From contig NZ_CP120467.1 of assembly GCF_029983095.1 (NCBI RefSeq), positions 1,844,501 through 1,908,500 of the forward strand: DNA of 64,000 nt. The letters run 5' to 3'. This DNA is from Enterococcus montenegrensis (GTDB taxonomy: Bacteria; Bacillota; Bacilli; Lactobacillales; Enterococcaceae). A program made the position numbers and the translations under genes. The notes beneath the pieces are model-generated. The model was not told where the DNA came from. It did no database searches and worked only from the letters and a program-made list of their open reading frames with translations. Shown piece by piece: positions 16,348 through 26,100 of this stretch. Each line of letters starts with the position of its first letter. The stretch's first letter is position 1.

Positions 16348-16791
16348 ATGACCTTAGCAAAAATTGTCTACGCCAGTTTAACCGGCAATACCGAAGAGAT
16401 TGCCGATGTTGTGGCAGAAGCATTAGAAAATTTAAATATTGATGTTACAGTTGATGAGTGTACACAAGTTGACGCAACCGAGTTTGAAGAAGCAGATATT
16501 TGTGTTGTCGCAACTTATACTTATGGCGATGGCGAACTTCCTGATGAGATTGTTGATTTCTACGAAGAACTGCAAGAATTGGACTTAGCTGGAAAAATTT
16601 ATGGTGTCTGCGGTTCTGGGGATACTTTTTATGACGACTTTGCCAAGTCAGTTGATGATTTTGAGCAAGCTTTTGAAAAAAGCGGTGCAACAAAAGGCGC
16701 TGACTCAATTAAAGTGGACCTAAATGTTGAAGCAGAAGATATCGACAATTTAGAAGACTTCGCTAAAAAACTCGTCACAGCTTTGGGATAA
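16348..16791 (+). CDS. Short-chain flavodoxin
   Basis: A 147-aa FMN electron carrier. The phosphate-binding loop is ASLTGNTEEIA (about 9-19), the first aromatic loop TYTYGDGELPDE and the second GSGDTFYDDFAKSVDDFE. The protein is strongly acidic, as is usual for flavodoxins. The ATG at 16348, eight bases after AAAGGAG, is preferred over a GTG located in the ribosome site. It is monocistronic. A link with the low-potential iron-sulfur activase at 5489 is possible, since a flavodoxin could be its electron donor, but the two genes are 7 kb apart and nothing ties them directly. Confidence 0.95.
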   Translation: MTLAKIVYASLTGNTEEIADVVAEALENLNIDVTVDECTQVDATEFEEADICVVATYTYGDGELPDEIVDFYEELQELDLAGKIYGVCGSGDTFYDDFAKSVDDFEQAFEKSGATKGADSIKVDLNVEAEDIDNLEDFAKKLVTALG

Positions 16792-16951
16792 CTAGCTCTA
16801 TTATTAGAGAAGCCTACAAACTGCCCTCAGTTCTCAAAAAATTAGCATAGGATTTTTTGAAATTGTTTCTTGTATTTTTGAAAATTTCGCATACTTTGAC
16901 GAACTATTTTTTAAAGCTACACACCAAGATGATATTTGCTTGATTTCGTCA

Positions 16952-17042
16952 AAAAAGAACCAAAAGATTTGCTCGTGTTCTAACCAAATACTAGGTTACA
17001 AAGAACACAACTTGCATGAGGAGCTAATCTTTTGGTTTTTTT
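16952..17042. terminator. Long bidirectional hairpin between flavodoxin and tetR
   Basis: AACCAAAAGATT (left arm near 16958-16969) pairs with AATCTTTTGGTT near 17026-17037, with inner pairings GTGTTCT/AGAACAC and AACC/GGTT, and T runs outside. The roughly 90-base hairpin separates converging genes. The 160 bases between the flavodoxin stop and this hairpin hold nothing else I can support. Confidence 0.7.
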
Positions 17043-17057
17043 ATTTTTACGCTCTAA

Positions 17058-17630
17058 TTAATAATTAATTTCTAGTGGCTCTTTTCTTTCCACAATTTGT
17101 TTGATTGTGTCCCGCATTAAGGCAATAATTTGCTCTTCTGTTGGGTTAATAATTCCGGATGATTTCAAGGCCGCAATTCCAGTTGCGACAATCCAACAAC
17201 CAGTATGCAACGATTCAATTTCACTGTCTGCCAAATCTTTAAAGGCCAAATCAGCTTTTACCGCATTAGAAAAATATTGGAAAGAAAATTCCTGCATCTC
17301 TTTTCCACCACCGTACTCTTCTAAATACATCGCCCGATACAAGCGCTTATGTTCTGTCGCAAAACCAATATAATTCAAAGCTAAATCAACAATATTTTCT
17401 CCAGTGTGTTCTACTGGAAAAATCTCAGTTGCTAAGTAATCGTGTAGTTTTTTGATCAACGCCATTTTAAGATCTTCCATGTTTTTAAATTCCAAATAAA
17501 TTGGCTGTGTTGAACACTTCATTTTTGCCGCAATATTTCGGGCAGTGAAACGGGAAAAACCATCAGTAGCAACGACATCATAGGCCGCATTCAAAATCTG
17601 ATCACGGGTGATTGTTTTCTTTCTTGCCAT
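17058..17630 (-). CDS. TetR/AcrR family regulator
   Basis: A 190-aa regulator with an N-terminal TetR helix-turn-helix (about 8-55: RDQILNAAYDVVATDGFSRF, then STQPIYLEFKNMEDL). The C-terminal part (about 70-185) is helical with no recognisable ligand signature. It is divergent from pepS with about 255 bases between, and converges on the flavodoxin gene. A likely -10 on the minus strand is TACAAT at 17683-17688. The target is not evident; autoregulation or control of pepS are the simplest guesses. Confidence 0.88.
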   Translation of the reverse strand: MARKKTITRDQILNAAYDVVATDGFSRFTARNIAAKMKCSTQPIYLEFKNMEDLKMALIKKLHDYLATEIFPVEHTGENIVDLALNYIGFATEHKRLYRAMYLEEYGGGKEMQEFSFQYFSNAVKADLAFKDLADSEIESLHTGCWIVATGIAALKSSGIINPTEEQIIALMRDTIKQIVERKEPLEINY

Positions 17631-17787
17631 TATTTTTTAACTCCCTTTTCCTTTAGTCTTATCGTTTTTTTGTTATATTAATATTGTACCATGTTTTTTG
17701 TCTTTGCAAAAAGAAAACGACAACTATTTTTGCTTTATAAAAAATATTTTTTAAAAAAGACGATAAAACGGAAAACAAGCCCTTTCA

Positions 17788-17816
17788 TTGTCTTTAATTT
17801 TGTAAAATGATATTAT
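17788..17816 (+). promoter_or_regulatory. Candidate promoter of pepS
   Basis: TTGTCT (17788-17793), 17-base spacer, TATTAT (17811-17816), 71 bases before the ATG at 17888. Confidence 0.45.
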
Positions 17817-17887
17817 TTAAATAGTTTGAAAATTGACAATTAGAGCTATATTTTGTCACTTCTTAAAAGAATTTGGAGGTTTTTTTT

Positions 17888-19117
17888 ATGACAGATTTTA
17901 ATACCAATTTAGCAAAATACGCTGAGCTAATTGTGGCAGTGGGCGTGAATGTTTCAAAAGGCCATACCGTCGTTTTACAAATTAGTGTCGACCAAGCGCC
18001 TTTAGCTCGCCTAATCACGCAAAAAGCTTACGCGTTAGGTGCAGCAGAAGTTTTAGTCCAGTGGACAGATGATCAAATTCAACGGGAATTCTTACTTCAT
18101 GCTGATGAAGAACGTTTAGAAAATATTCCTGCTTATAAAGTCGAGCAAACAGAAGACTGGCTAAAAAAAGGAGCAAGCCGCATTAGTGTTGTTTCTTCTG
18201 ATCCAGGGGCATTAGCTGGTGTCGACGCCAATCGCGTAGCAACTTATCAAGCTGCTAGTGGCAAAGCAATGATGGGCCTACGAAAAGCAACACAAGCCAA
18301 TAAAGTTAGTTGGACAGTTGTCGCAGCCGCTGGAAAAGAATGGGCGCAAAAAGTCTTTCCTGAACTTGAAGCTGAAAAAGCGCAAGCAAAATTGTGGGAT
18401 GAAATCTTTAAAACAACGCGAATTGATACAAAAGATCCCATTGCTGCTTGGAAAAAACACGATGAAACATTACGCAATAAAGCAGAAGAACTAAACAAAG
18501 AGCAATTTTCTGCCCTGCATTATACAGCCCCTGGTACGGATCTAATTATCGGTCTGCCAGAAAATCACCTTTGGGAAGGTGCAGGTAGCTTTAACGCTCG
18601 TGGAGAAGAATTTATGGCCAACATGCCGACTGAGGAAGTTTTCACTGCCCCAGATTTCCGCCGTATTGACGGTGTAATCTCCAGTACGAAACCATTAAGT
18701 TACGCTGGTTCAATTATTTCTGGGATGAAATTCACCTTTAAAGATGGGAAAGTCGTTGATTTTTCCGCTGAAGAAGGTCAAGAAGTTTTAGCTAAATTAC
18801 TAGCTACCGATGAAGGGGCTAAAAGTTTAGGGGAAGTTGCATTAGTGCCGGATCCATCGCCGATTTCACAATCGGGTATTATTTTCTTCAATACACTTTT
18901 TGATGAAAATGCCTCCAACCACTTAGCCTTGGGCTCGGCTTATGCCTTTAGTTTACAGGGCGGAACTGAAATGAGCGAAGAGGAATTAGCAGCTCATGGT
19001 TTAAATCGTAGTCAAACTCACGTAGATTTTATGGTGGGCTCTGATAAAATGAATATCGACGGGATAAAAAAAGACGGCAGCAAAGTTCCTATTTTCCGCA
19101 ATGGTGACTGGGCTTAA
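17888..19117 (+). CDS. pepS: Aminopeptidase of family M29 (PepS/AmpS)
   Basis: A 409-aa cytosolic metallo-aminopeptidase of the M29 (thermophilic aminopeptidase, PepS) family that trims short peptides. Signatures include GLPENHLWEGAGSFNARG, with the metal-binding glutamate region FMANMPTEEVFTAPD, and the C-terminal HVDFMVGSDKMNIDG carrying His and Asp ligands. An in-frame TTG at 17873 would precede the ribosome site TTTGGAGGT, so the ATG at 17888 is used. Length is typical. It is monocistronic and closed by the terminator at 19211-19254. Confidence 0.95.
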   Translation: MTDFNTNLAKYAELIVAVGVNVSKGHTVVLQISVDQAPLARLITQKAYALGAAEVLVQWTDDQIQREFLLHADEERLENIPAYKVEQTEDWLKKGASRISVVSSDPGALAGVDANRVATYQAASGKAMMGLRKATQANKVSWTVVAAAGKEWAQKVFPELEAEKAQAKLWDEIFKTTRIDTKDPIAAWKKHDETLRNKAEELNKEQFSALHYTAPGTDLIIGLPENHLWEGAGSFNARGEEFMANMPTEEVFTAPDFRRIDGVISSTKPLSYAGSIISGMKFTFKDGKVVDFSAEEGQEVLAKLLATDEGAKSLGEVALVPDPSPISQSGIIFFNTLFDENASNHLALGSAYAFSLQGGTEMSEEELAAHGLNRSQTHVDFMVGSDKMNIDGIKKDGSKVPIFRNGDWA

Positions 19118-19210
19118 ATTTTGTAATTTTAGTTTAATAACTAAGAACTGACACTGACAAAATTATCCAGCAATCGCGATGAACCGTCATAAAAAAAGAC
19201 TTTAACCAAA

Positions 19211-19254
19211 TTGAGTAAATAAAAAGGCCGAAAAAGGTCTTTTTATTTACTCAA
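19211..19254 (+). terminator. Terminator after pepS
   Basis: TTGAGTAAATAAAAAG (19211 on) pairs exactly with CTTTTTATTTACTCAA (to 19254), extended by GCC/GGT, with a six-base loop. The stem is about 19 bp. The following region to 19422 holds short inverted repeats before the MntR-like gene. Confidence 0.85.
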
Positions 19255-19367
19255 TTTTAGCTTTAAAAAAAATCATACGAAACATTTGTCTATCTGTACT
19301 AACTTCAAGCTGAAAACATAGTAAATCAAGCCGTTTTTTGGTAAAATTTATAGTGATAGCCTACTGA

Positions 19368-19404
19368 CTAACAGTTAGCGAGCCATTGTGAATGAGACAT
19401 TCAC
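19368..19404 (+). promoter_or_regulatory. Two short palindromes upstream of the MntR-like gene
   Basis: CTAACAGTTAG (19368-19378) and GTGAAT-GAGAC-ATTCAC (19388-19404) lie within 55 bases of the GTG start. Either may be a metal-regulator site; neither is a known MntR consensus that I can recognise. Confidence 0.3.
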
Positions 19405-19422
19405 CAGAAAGGATTGACTCCT

Positions 19423-20070
19423 GTGACACCTAATCGTGAAGATTATTTAAAATTAATTTTAGAACTTGGTGGCGACGAAGAAAAAATCAGCAATAAGCAG
19501 ATTGTCGCCGGACTAAGTGTTTCACCTGCTTCTGTTAGCGAAATGCTATCTAAGCTGGTAAAAGAAGGTTTAGTCGAACATACAGCCTACCAAGGTGTGC
19601 AATTGACTGAAACTGGTAAAAAAAGTGCGAGTGATTTAGTCCGTAAACATCGCTTATGGGAAGTTTTTCTCGTGGAACACCTCCACTACTCTTGGAATGA
19701 GGTCCATGATGATGCCGAAGTTTTAGAGCACGTTACATCTAGCAAATTAGCCAAACGTTTAGAAGATTATTTAAACCATCCGCCATATTGCCCCCACGGA
19801 GGACAAATTCCGGCTGAAAACGCCTTGGTTACAGAGAAAAAACGGCAAACATTAGCAGATTTTCCAGTCGGGACAAAAATTAAAATCGCTCGAGTATTAG
19901 ACGAGCGAGAGTTGCTGGATTATCTCGTTAGTATTGACTTAGCCATCCACGAAGAATACACCATTACTGCTATTGCGCCTTATGAAGGTCCAATCACAAT
20001 TGCCAATAAAGAAAAAAATATGGCGGTCAGTTATAAAGCTGCCAACACGATTTTTGTCGATAAATTGTAA
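19423..20070 (+). CDS. DtxR/MntR family metal-dependent regulator
   Basis: A 215-aa manganese- or iron-responsive repressor of the DtxR family. Residues about 5-65 are the winged helix (IVAGLSVSPASVSEMLSKLV), 70-140 the metal-binding and dimerisation domain with HRLWEVFLVEHLHYSWNEVH and the NHPPYCPHGG segment, and 145-215 a FeoA/SH3-like domain. The GTG at 19423 follows AGAAAGGA at good spacing; the TTG at 19414 is too close. It is 11 bases before zwf, so the two are cotranscribed. MntR, SloR/ScaR or TroR are near equivalents and sequence alone does not settle which metal is sensed. Confidence 0.93.
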   Translation: MTPNREDYLKLILELGGDEEKISNKQIVAGLSVSPASVSEMLSKLVKEGLVEHTAYQGVQLTETGKKSASDLVRKHRLWEVFLVEHLHYSWNEVHDDAEVLEHVTSSKLAKRLEDYLNHPPYCPHGGQIPAENALVTEKKRQTLADFPVGTKIKIARVLDERELLDYLVSIDLAIHEEYTITAIAPYEGPITIANKEKNMAVSYKAANTIFVDKL

Positions 20071-20081
20071 GGAGAGATCAC

Positions 20082-21605
20082 ATGACTGAAAATACTAATG
20101 TATTGTTTACCATCTTCGGTGCTACCGGAGACCTTGCCAAACGAAAGCTTTACCCATCTTTATTCCGCTTGTATAAAAAAGGAGAGTTAAGCGAATGCTT
20201 TGCAGTAATTGGCACTGCCCGCAGACCTTGGAGTGATGCACATTATCATGAAGTCGTTAAAGAGTCTATTGCTTCTTTAGAACCAACAAAAGAAGAAGCA
20301 GACAAATTTGCTAGTCATTTTTATTATCAGTCTCACGATGTTTCTGATACTAGTCACTATTCGGTTTTAAAAGAATTGACAGATACTTTAAATGAAAAAT
20401 ATCAACTTGGCGGCAATCGCTTATACTATCTGGCTATGTCTCCCCGCTTTTTTGGGACTATCGTTACCCAATTAAAGACAAGTGGTATGTTAGCTACCGA
20501 TGGCTACCATCGCGTTATCATTGAAAAACCATTTGGTTCTGACTTTACTTCTGCCAATGATTTGAATAATGAAATTAATGAAGTTTTTGCCGAAAAAGAT
20601 ATTTATCGAATTGATCACTATTTAGGTAAAGAAATGGTACAAAATATCTCAGCTATTCGTTTTGCCAACAATTTGTTTGAATCTATGTGGAATCAACGCT
20701 ACATTGACAATGTTCAAATTAGTTTAGCAGAAAATTTAGGTGTTGAAGATCGCGGCGGCTACTACGATCAAAGTGGGGCATTAAAAGATATGGTACAAAA
20801 CCACATCCTGCAAGTTTTATCTTTACTTGCGATGGAGCCACCGGTAGCTTTCACAGAAGAAGCAATCCGCAGCGAAAAAATAAAGGCCTTAAATGCCGTA
20901 CGCCTTTATTCAGAAGAAGAAGTTTATACAAATTTCATCAGAGGACAATACACAACGGGTAAACTTGGGGATAAAGAATTTATCGATTATCGTCATGAGC
21001 CAAATGTCGCAAAAGATTCTACTACCGAAACTTTTGTTGCAGGCAAATTTTTAATTGATAACTTCCGTTGGTCTGGAGTACCTTTTTATGTCCGTACGGG
21101 TAAACGCCTAACGGAAAAAGGCACACGGATTAATATCGTCTTTAAACAAGTACCAATTAATGTCTTTCGTTCTAGCACGACTGAAGTTAATACCCAAAGC
21201 GAATTACCGCCAAATGTTTTGACAATTTATATTCAACCAACAGAAGGTTTTAGTATGACGTTGAATGGAAAAGAAATCGGTCAAGGTTATTCTACAAAAC
21301 CCGTAAAATTGGACTACCGCAATACTGCTGAAATGGTAGAAAACTCACCAGAAGCTTACGAACGTTTGATCTTTGACGCTTTAAATGGCGATAGTACCAA
21401 TTTTACCCATTGGGATGAAGTGGCACAATCTTGGCGCATCGTGGACCGCATTCGCGCTGCTTGGGATAAACAAAAACCTGATTTTCCTAATTATGCAGCT
21501 GGTACAATGGGGCCACAAGCTGCTTTTGATTTACTGGCAAAAGACGGTTTTACATGGATCTGGCAACCAGATGAATGGTATAAAGAACGGAATTTATTAG
21601 ACTAA
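20082..21605 (+). CDS. zwf: Glucose-6-phosphate 1-dehydrogenase
   Basis: A 507-aa enzyme that oxidises glucose-6-phosphate to 6-phosphogluconolactone with NADP+, the entry step of the oxidative pentose phosphate pathway. The dinucleotide motif IFGATGDLAKRKLYPSL is near 10-26, the EKPFGSD motif follows, and RIDHYLGKEMVQN is the substrate-binding and catalytic signature. The length is standard. AAGGAGAG precedes the ATG. It is the second gene of a metal-regulator/zwf pair and is closed by a 16-bp perfect hairpin. Confidence 0.97.
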   Translation: MTENTNVLFTIFGATGDLAKRKLYPSLFRLYKKGELSECFAVIGTARRPWSDAHYHEVVKESIASLEPTKEEADKFASHFYYQSHDVSDTSHYSVLKELTDTLNEKYQLGGNRLYYLAMSPRFFGTIVTQLKTSGMLATDGYHRVIIEKPFGSDFTSANDLNNEINEVFAEKDIYRIDHYLGKEMVQNISAIRFANNLFESMWNQRYIDNVQISLAENLGVEDRGGYYDQSGALKDMVQNHILQVLSLLAMEPPVAFTEEAIRSEKIKALNAVRLYSEEEVYTNFIRGQYTTGKLGDKEFIDYRHEPNVAKDSTTETFVAGKFLIDNFRWSGVPFYVRTGKRLTEKGTRINIVFKQVPINVFRSSTTEVNTQSELPPNVLTIYIQPTEGFSMTLNGKEIGQGYSTKPVKLDYRNTAEMVENSPEAYERLIFDALNGDSTNFTHWDEVAQSWRIVDRIRAAWDKQKPDFPNYAAGTMGPQAAFDLLAKDGFTWIWQPDEWYKERNLLD

Positions 21606-21639
21606 AATTCAAATCTTTATCGTTTTAACACCAAAAAAC

Positions 21640-21683
21640 ACTCCAGTACAAAGGTCATGTTGAACCTTTGTACTGGAGTTTTC
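21640..21683. terminator. Bidirectional terminator between zwf and gltD
   Basis: ACTCCAGTACAAAGGT (21640-21655) pairs exactly with ACCTTTGTACTGGAGT (21664-21679) around 8 bases, with A run before and T run after. Confidence 0.88.
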
Positions 21684-21691
21684 TATTTTAT

Positions 21692-23131
21692 TTACTGGTA
21701 AACTAATGCGCGCAAAGCTTCATCAACTTTTTCCGCTGTTTTACGGCCTTCAAAAATCGCCCAAATAACTAAACTTGGCCCACGTTTTGCATCCCCGGCT
21801 ACTAAAACACGTTCGTTATTTGTCGTATAATCATCGTAAACTTCAGCAACTGAAAACTGTTCCAATAAACTTTTTTCTGCCCCTAAAAAGCCCATCGCAA
21901 GTAAAACCAAATCTGCTCGAACTACTTGATTGGTTTCAGGAATTGGCTGGAAGTTTTGATCAACAGCAACTGTTTCAACCCCAATCACTTGTCCTCTTTC
22001 AGCGCCAATAAAACCTGTAGTCGAAGTGCTATAAGTCGTAATTGTTTCCCCAAAAGTTTGCAGGGCTTCTTCTTGACCGTAGCCGATTTTTCCAGTTAAT
22101 GGGTATTCTGGCCACGGGTTATCGCTTGCACGTTGTGTTGGCAATGCCGGTGTGATTTCTAATTGTTTGACAGAAGCGGCTCCTTGTCGAATGGCTACAG
22201 CAATACAATCATTTCCGGTATCACCACCACCAATCACCACCACATGTTTTCCAGCTAATTTTTTGCTGGTCGCATCTTTGCCATGCTTTAAAACATCCTT
22301 GGTCGCTTCGGTTAAATAATCTACTGCAAATTGAATTCCTTGAAAATGTCGTCCAGTTACATTTAAGTCTCGCGGCACACTGGCTCCTGTCGCTAAAATC
22401 ACGCGATCGTATTTTTTTTCTAAATCAGCAGCGGTAATATCTACCCCAATCTCGGTATTTGCAATAAATTTAACTCCTAGCTCTTGCATCAGATTAATGC
22501 GGCGCATAACGATATCTTTGTCTAATTTCATATTCGGAATGCCATACATCAATAAACCACCAAAACGATCACTACGTTCATAAATCGTTACATTATGTCC
22601 CAATTGGTTTAAACGCCAAGCCGCCGCTAACCCAGCCGGACCACTGCCAACAATGGCAACCTTAAATTTTGTACGTGTAACAAAGAGACCACTTTCTTTT
22701 ACCCAGCCTTCTTCAAAGGCTTTATCAATAATAAAACGTTCATTATCATGAATCGTTACACCATCACCATTTAATGATTCTGTGCACCCTTTTTCACATG
22801 GAGCTGGACAAACGCGACCGGTCATTTCCGGTAGTGGATTAGTTTTGGCAAGACGTTCAAAAGCTGCCTTAAATCGCCCTTGGTAAAGGAGATCATTCCA
22901 CTCTGGAATTAAGTTATCATTGGGACAACCAGAGGCAACTTTTTGTGTACCGTAAAATGTTCCTGAATGACAAAAAGGAATACCGCAATTCATACAGCGG
23001 GCTGCTTGCTCTGTTCTTTGTTTCTCAGCAAGCGGTTCTTGCAGTTCATACCAGTCGGTAGTTCGCTCTGATACGGGGCGAAAAGGATTATCTTGACGTT
23101 GATATTTTAAAAAACCAAATGGATCTGCCAA
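21692..23131 (-). CDS. gltD: Glutamate synthase (NADPH) small subunit
   Basis: About 479 aa. This subunit takes electrons from NADPH through FAD and 4Fe-4S clusters to the large subunit. The N-terminal cysteines (CMNCGIPFCHSG, then GCPNDNLIPEW and CPAPCEKGC) bind the clusters, the FAD motif is VGSGPAGLAAAW and the NADPH motif GGGDTGNDC. The start is uncertain. A TTG at 23131, ten bases after AGGAG and one base past the gltB stop, gives the expected N-terminus ADPFGFLKY; a GTG at 23140 is nearly on top of the ribosome site. Translation is coupled to gltB. Confidence 0.93.
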   Translation of the reverse strand: MADPFGFLKYQRQDNPFRPVSERTTDWYELQEPLAEKQRTEQAARCMNCGIPFCHSGTFYGTQKVASGCPNDNLIPEWNDLLYQGRFKAAFERLAKTNPLPEMTGRVCPAPCEKGCTESLNGDGVTIHDNERFIIDKAFEEGWVKESGLFVTRTKFKVAIVGSGPAGLAAAWRLNQLGHNVTIYERSDRFGGLLMYGIPNMKLDKDIVMRRINLMQELGVKFIANTEIGVDITAADLEKKYDRVILATGASVPRDLNVTGRHFQGIQFAVDYLTEATKDVLKHGKDATSKKLAGKHVVVIGGGDTGNDCIAVAIRQGAASVKQLEITPALPTQRASDNPWPEYPLTGKIGYGQEEALQTFGETITTYSTSTTGFIGAERGQVIGVETVAVDQNFQPIPETNQVVRADLVLLAMGFLGAEKSLLEQFSVAEVYDDYTTNNERVLVAGDAKRGPSLVIWAIFEGRKTAEKVDEALRALVYQ

Positions 23132-23132
23132 A

Positions 23133-26100
23133 TTAGCCACGCTCCTTTCCTGCAACTGAAATTGTTACTTCTTTTTTTGTGCCGATTACTTTTTCAAAAG
23201 CGGCATGTAGCAATTTATCGCCTGCCAGTCCTTGTGCTTGAAATTCTTTTAAGGCATCGTTGACAGCGTGAAATTCCTTTGGATAAACTTTAATGAAATC
23301 TGTTTTTGCTGTTTCCCAATTTGCTAAAATTTCGGCTGCTTTTGGTGAAGCAGTATATTCAAAATGATTTTCAATCAATTCTTTTAAGATATGGTCTTGT
23401 TCGTCAATTGGATACAGCTCTACCATTTCCATATTGCAGCAAGCAGGAAAACTCTTATCTGAATCGTAAATGTAAGCTAAGCCACCTGACATACCCGCAG
23501 CAAAGTTACGACCAGTTTTTCCTAGAATAACTGCAATACCACCAGTCATATACTCACAGCCATTATCACCTACACCTTCAACTACTACTTTGGCACCGCT
23601 ATTGCGGACACAAAAACGTTCGCCCGCTAAACCACGGAAATAAGCTTCTCCTTTATTAGCGCCAAAACACGCAACGTTTCCAACAATTGGTGAATTTTTT
23701 GTATCATATGCTGCTTTTTGGGGAGGAACAATAATCAAGCGTCCACCACTTAATCCTTTTGCTACGTAGTCGTTAGCTTCTCCGATTAATTTTAACTCCA
23801 TCCCTTGGGTTGTAAAGGCACCAAAACTTTGACCAGCAATTCCTTCGTACTCGTATTTCAATAAACCTGGCGTTAAGGCGTAATTGCCAAAACGTTCAGC
23901 AATCCAGCCTCCCATGCGTGCGCCCACAGAGCGTTTCACATTGTTGATATTTTCTTTTACTGTTACGGTTTGTTTGGCTTCAATTGCCGCTTTAGCATAA
24001 TCATCTAGCAATGGCCATTGCCGTTTTTCCAAGAAAGGATCACTTACTTTTCGTTCAATACCGGCAGTTGTAGCTAACATTTTAGAAAAATCAAGGGATT
24101 TTGCTTTACCTTTTGCTACATAACGCGGTTTAATCACTTCGGTGTGACCTATCATTTCATCAATCGTTTTAAAACCTAATTGCGCCATAATCTCCCGTAA
24201 ATCTTCGGCTAAGAACATCATTGCATTTATCACGTGTTCAGGTTTGCCCGCAAAGAATTGTCGGAGGGCAGGATTTTGGGTGGCGACACCGACAGGACAG
24301 GTATTTAAACTACATACCCGCATCATGACACAGCCAACTGCCACTAATGCTAAAGAAGCAAAACTGTATTCTTCTGCTCCTAATAAGGCGGCAACGGCAA
24401 TGTCTTTTCCTGTCATAAGTTTGCCATCAGTTTCTAAAATAACCCGTTGGCGCAACTGATTTAGCGCCAATGTTTGATGGGCTTCAGTTAAACCCATTTC
24501 CCAAGGCAGACCAGCATCTCGCACTGAGTTTCTAGGAGATGCGCCGGTTCCGCCGTCATAGCCAGAGATTACCACAACATCTGCTCCAGCCTTTACTACT
24601 CCGGTTGCAATAGTACCCACACCAGTCGAAGAGACCAGCTTAACATTGATTTTGGCGTAAGGATTAATCGCTTTTAAGTCATAAATTAATTGCGCCAAAT
24701 CTTCAATGGAATAAATATCGTGATGCGGTGGTGGTGAAATGAGCCTAACCCCTGGAGTAGAACCGCGAATTTCTGCAACCCAAGGAAAAACTTTATTGCC
24801 TGGCAATTGTCCGCCTTCGCCGGGTTTAGCCCCTTGTGCCACTTTAATCTGTAATTCTTCAGCGCTCATTAAGTATTCGGCGTTCACACCAAAACGGCCA
24901 GAGGCGACTTGTTTAATTTTACTATTAAAGTTTCGTCCATCTGGTAGTGGTTTGAAACGATCGCGATGTTCGCCACCTTCACCGCTATTAGATTTCGCAC
25001 CAATAGCGTTCATAGCTTCTGCTAAACATTTATGGGCTTCTTCACTTAAAGAACCATAGGACATAGCACCAACTTTAAATCGCTTCACGATATCAGCAGC
25101 TGGTTCCACTTCAGCCAAGTCTACTGACGGTCGGACATTTTTAAACTCCCACATCGAACGCAAAGTCGCAGGTGTTGCTAATGCTTCTTCATTCATAGCT
25201 TTGGCGTATTCTTGATAGAGTTCATAACGCCCACTACGAACTGCTTTTTGGAAATTATAAATCGTTTTGGGATTAAACAAGTGATGTTCGCCATCAGCTT
25301 TGTACTGATAACTACCACCAGAAGGTAAATAATCATTGGCATTAGCACCAAAAGCTTGTTGATAACAAGCATAATATTCTGCTTCAATTTGGGTCAAACT
25401 TAAGCCGCCAATCCGGCTAGCCGTACCAGTAAAATATTGTTCTACTACTGTACTGGAAATTCCTACTGCTTCAAATAACTGTGCCCCGTGATAGCCTGCG
25501 ACAGTGGAAATACCCATCCGCGACATCACTTTAATGAGACCTTTTTCACAAGCCTTGCGAAAATTTTCCACTTTATCATTTAAATTATAAGCTAGTAAAG
25601 AAGCATAGGCTAAATAAGGATGTACACCACTAGCACCATAACCGACTAACATGCCACAGTGATGTACTTCACAAACCTCAGCAGTATCAGCCACAATTGA
25701 AGCCAGTGATCCTTTTCCACGAGAAACTAAATAGTTATGCAACCCAGAAACTGCTAATAAAATTGGGATTGCCATTTCCCCTTTTTGGCGGTTGCGATCA
25801 CTTAAAACGATAATCGTTCCGCCATTATCGATTTTTGTTTCCGCTTCTTTAAAGACATGTTCTAAAGCTTGCTGCAAACTGTTGGGATCATCTTCATTTA
25901 CTGGATACAAAATAGATTGAACCACGGTTTTTTGTTGATCTTGATCGACCGTTAATAACTTTTCAAAGTCTGCTGTACTTAAAATTGGACTGTCAATTTT
26001 TACTTTACTACAATTTTCAGCCTGATCTTTGCGAATATCGCTATCTCTACCGAGGAAAAGTTCTGTCCCAATTACCATTTTTTCACGAATAGCATCAATG

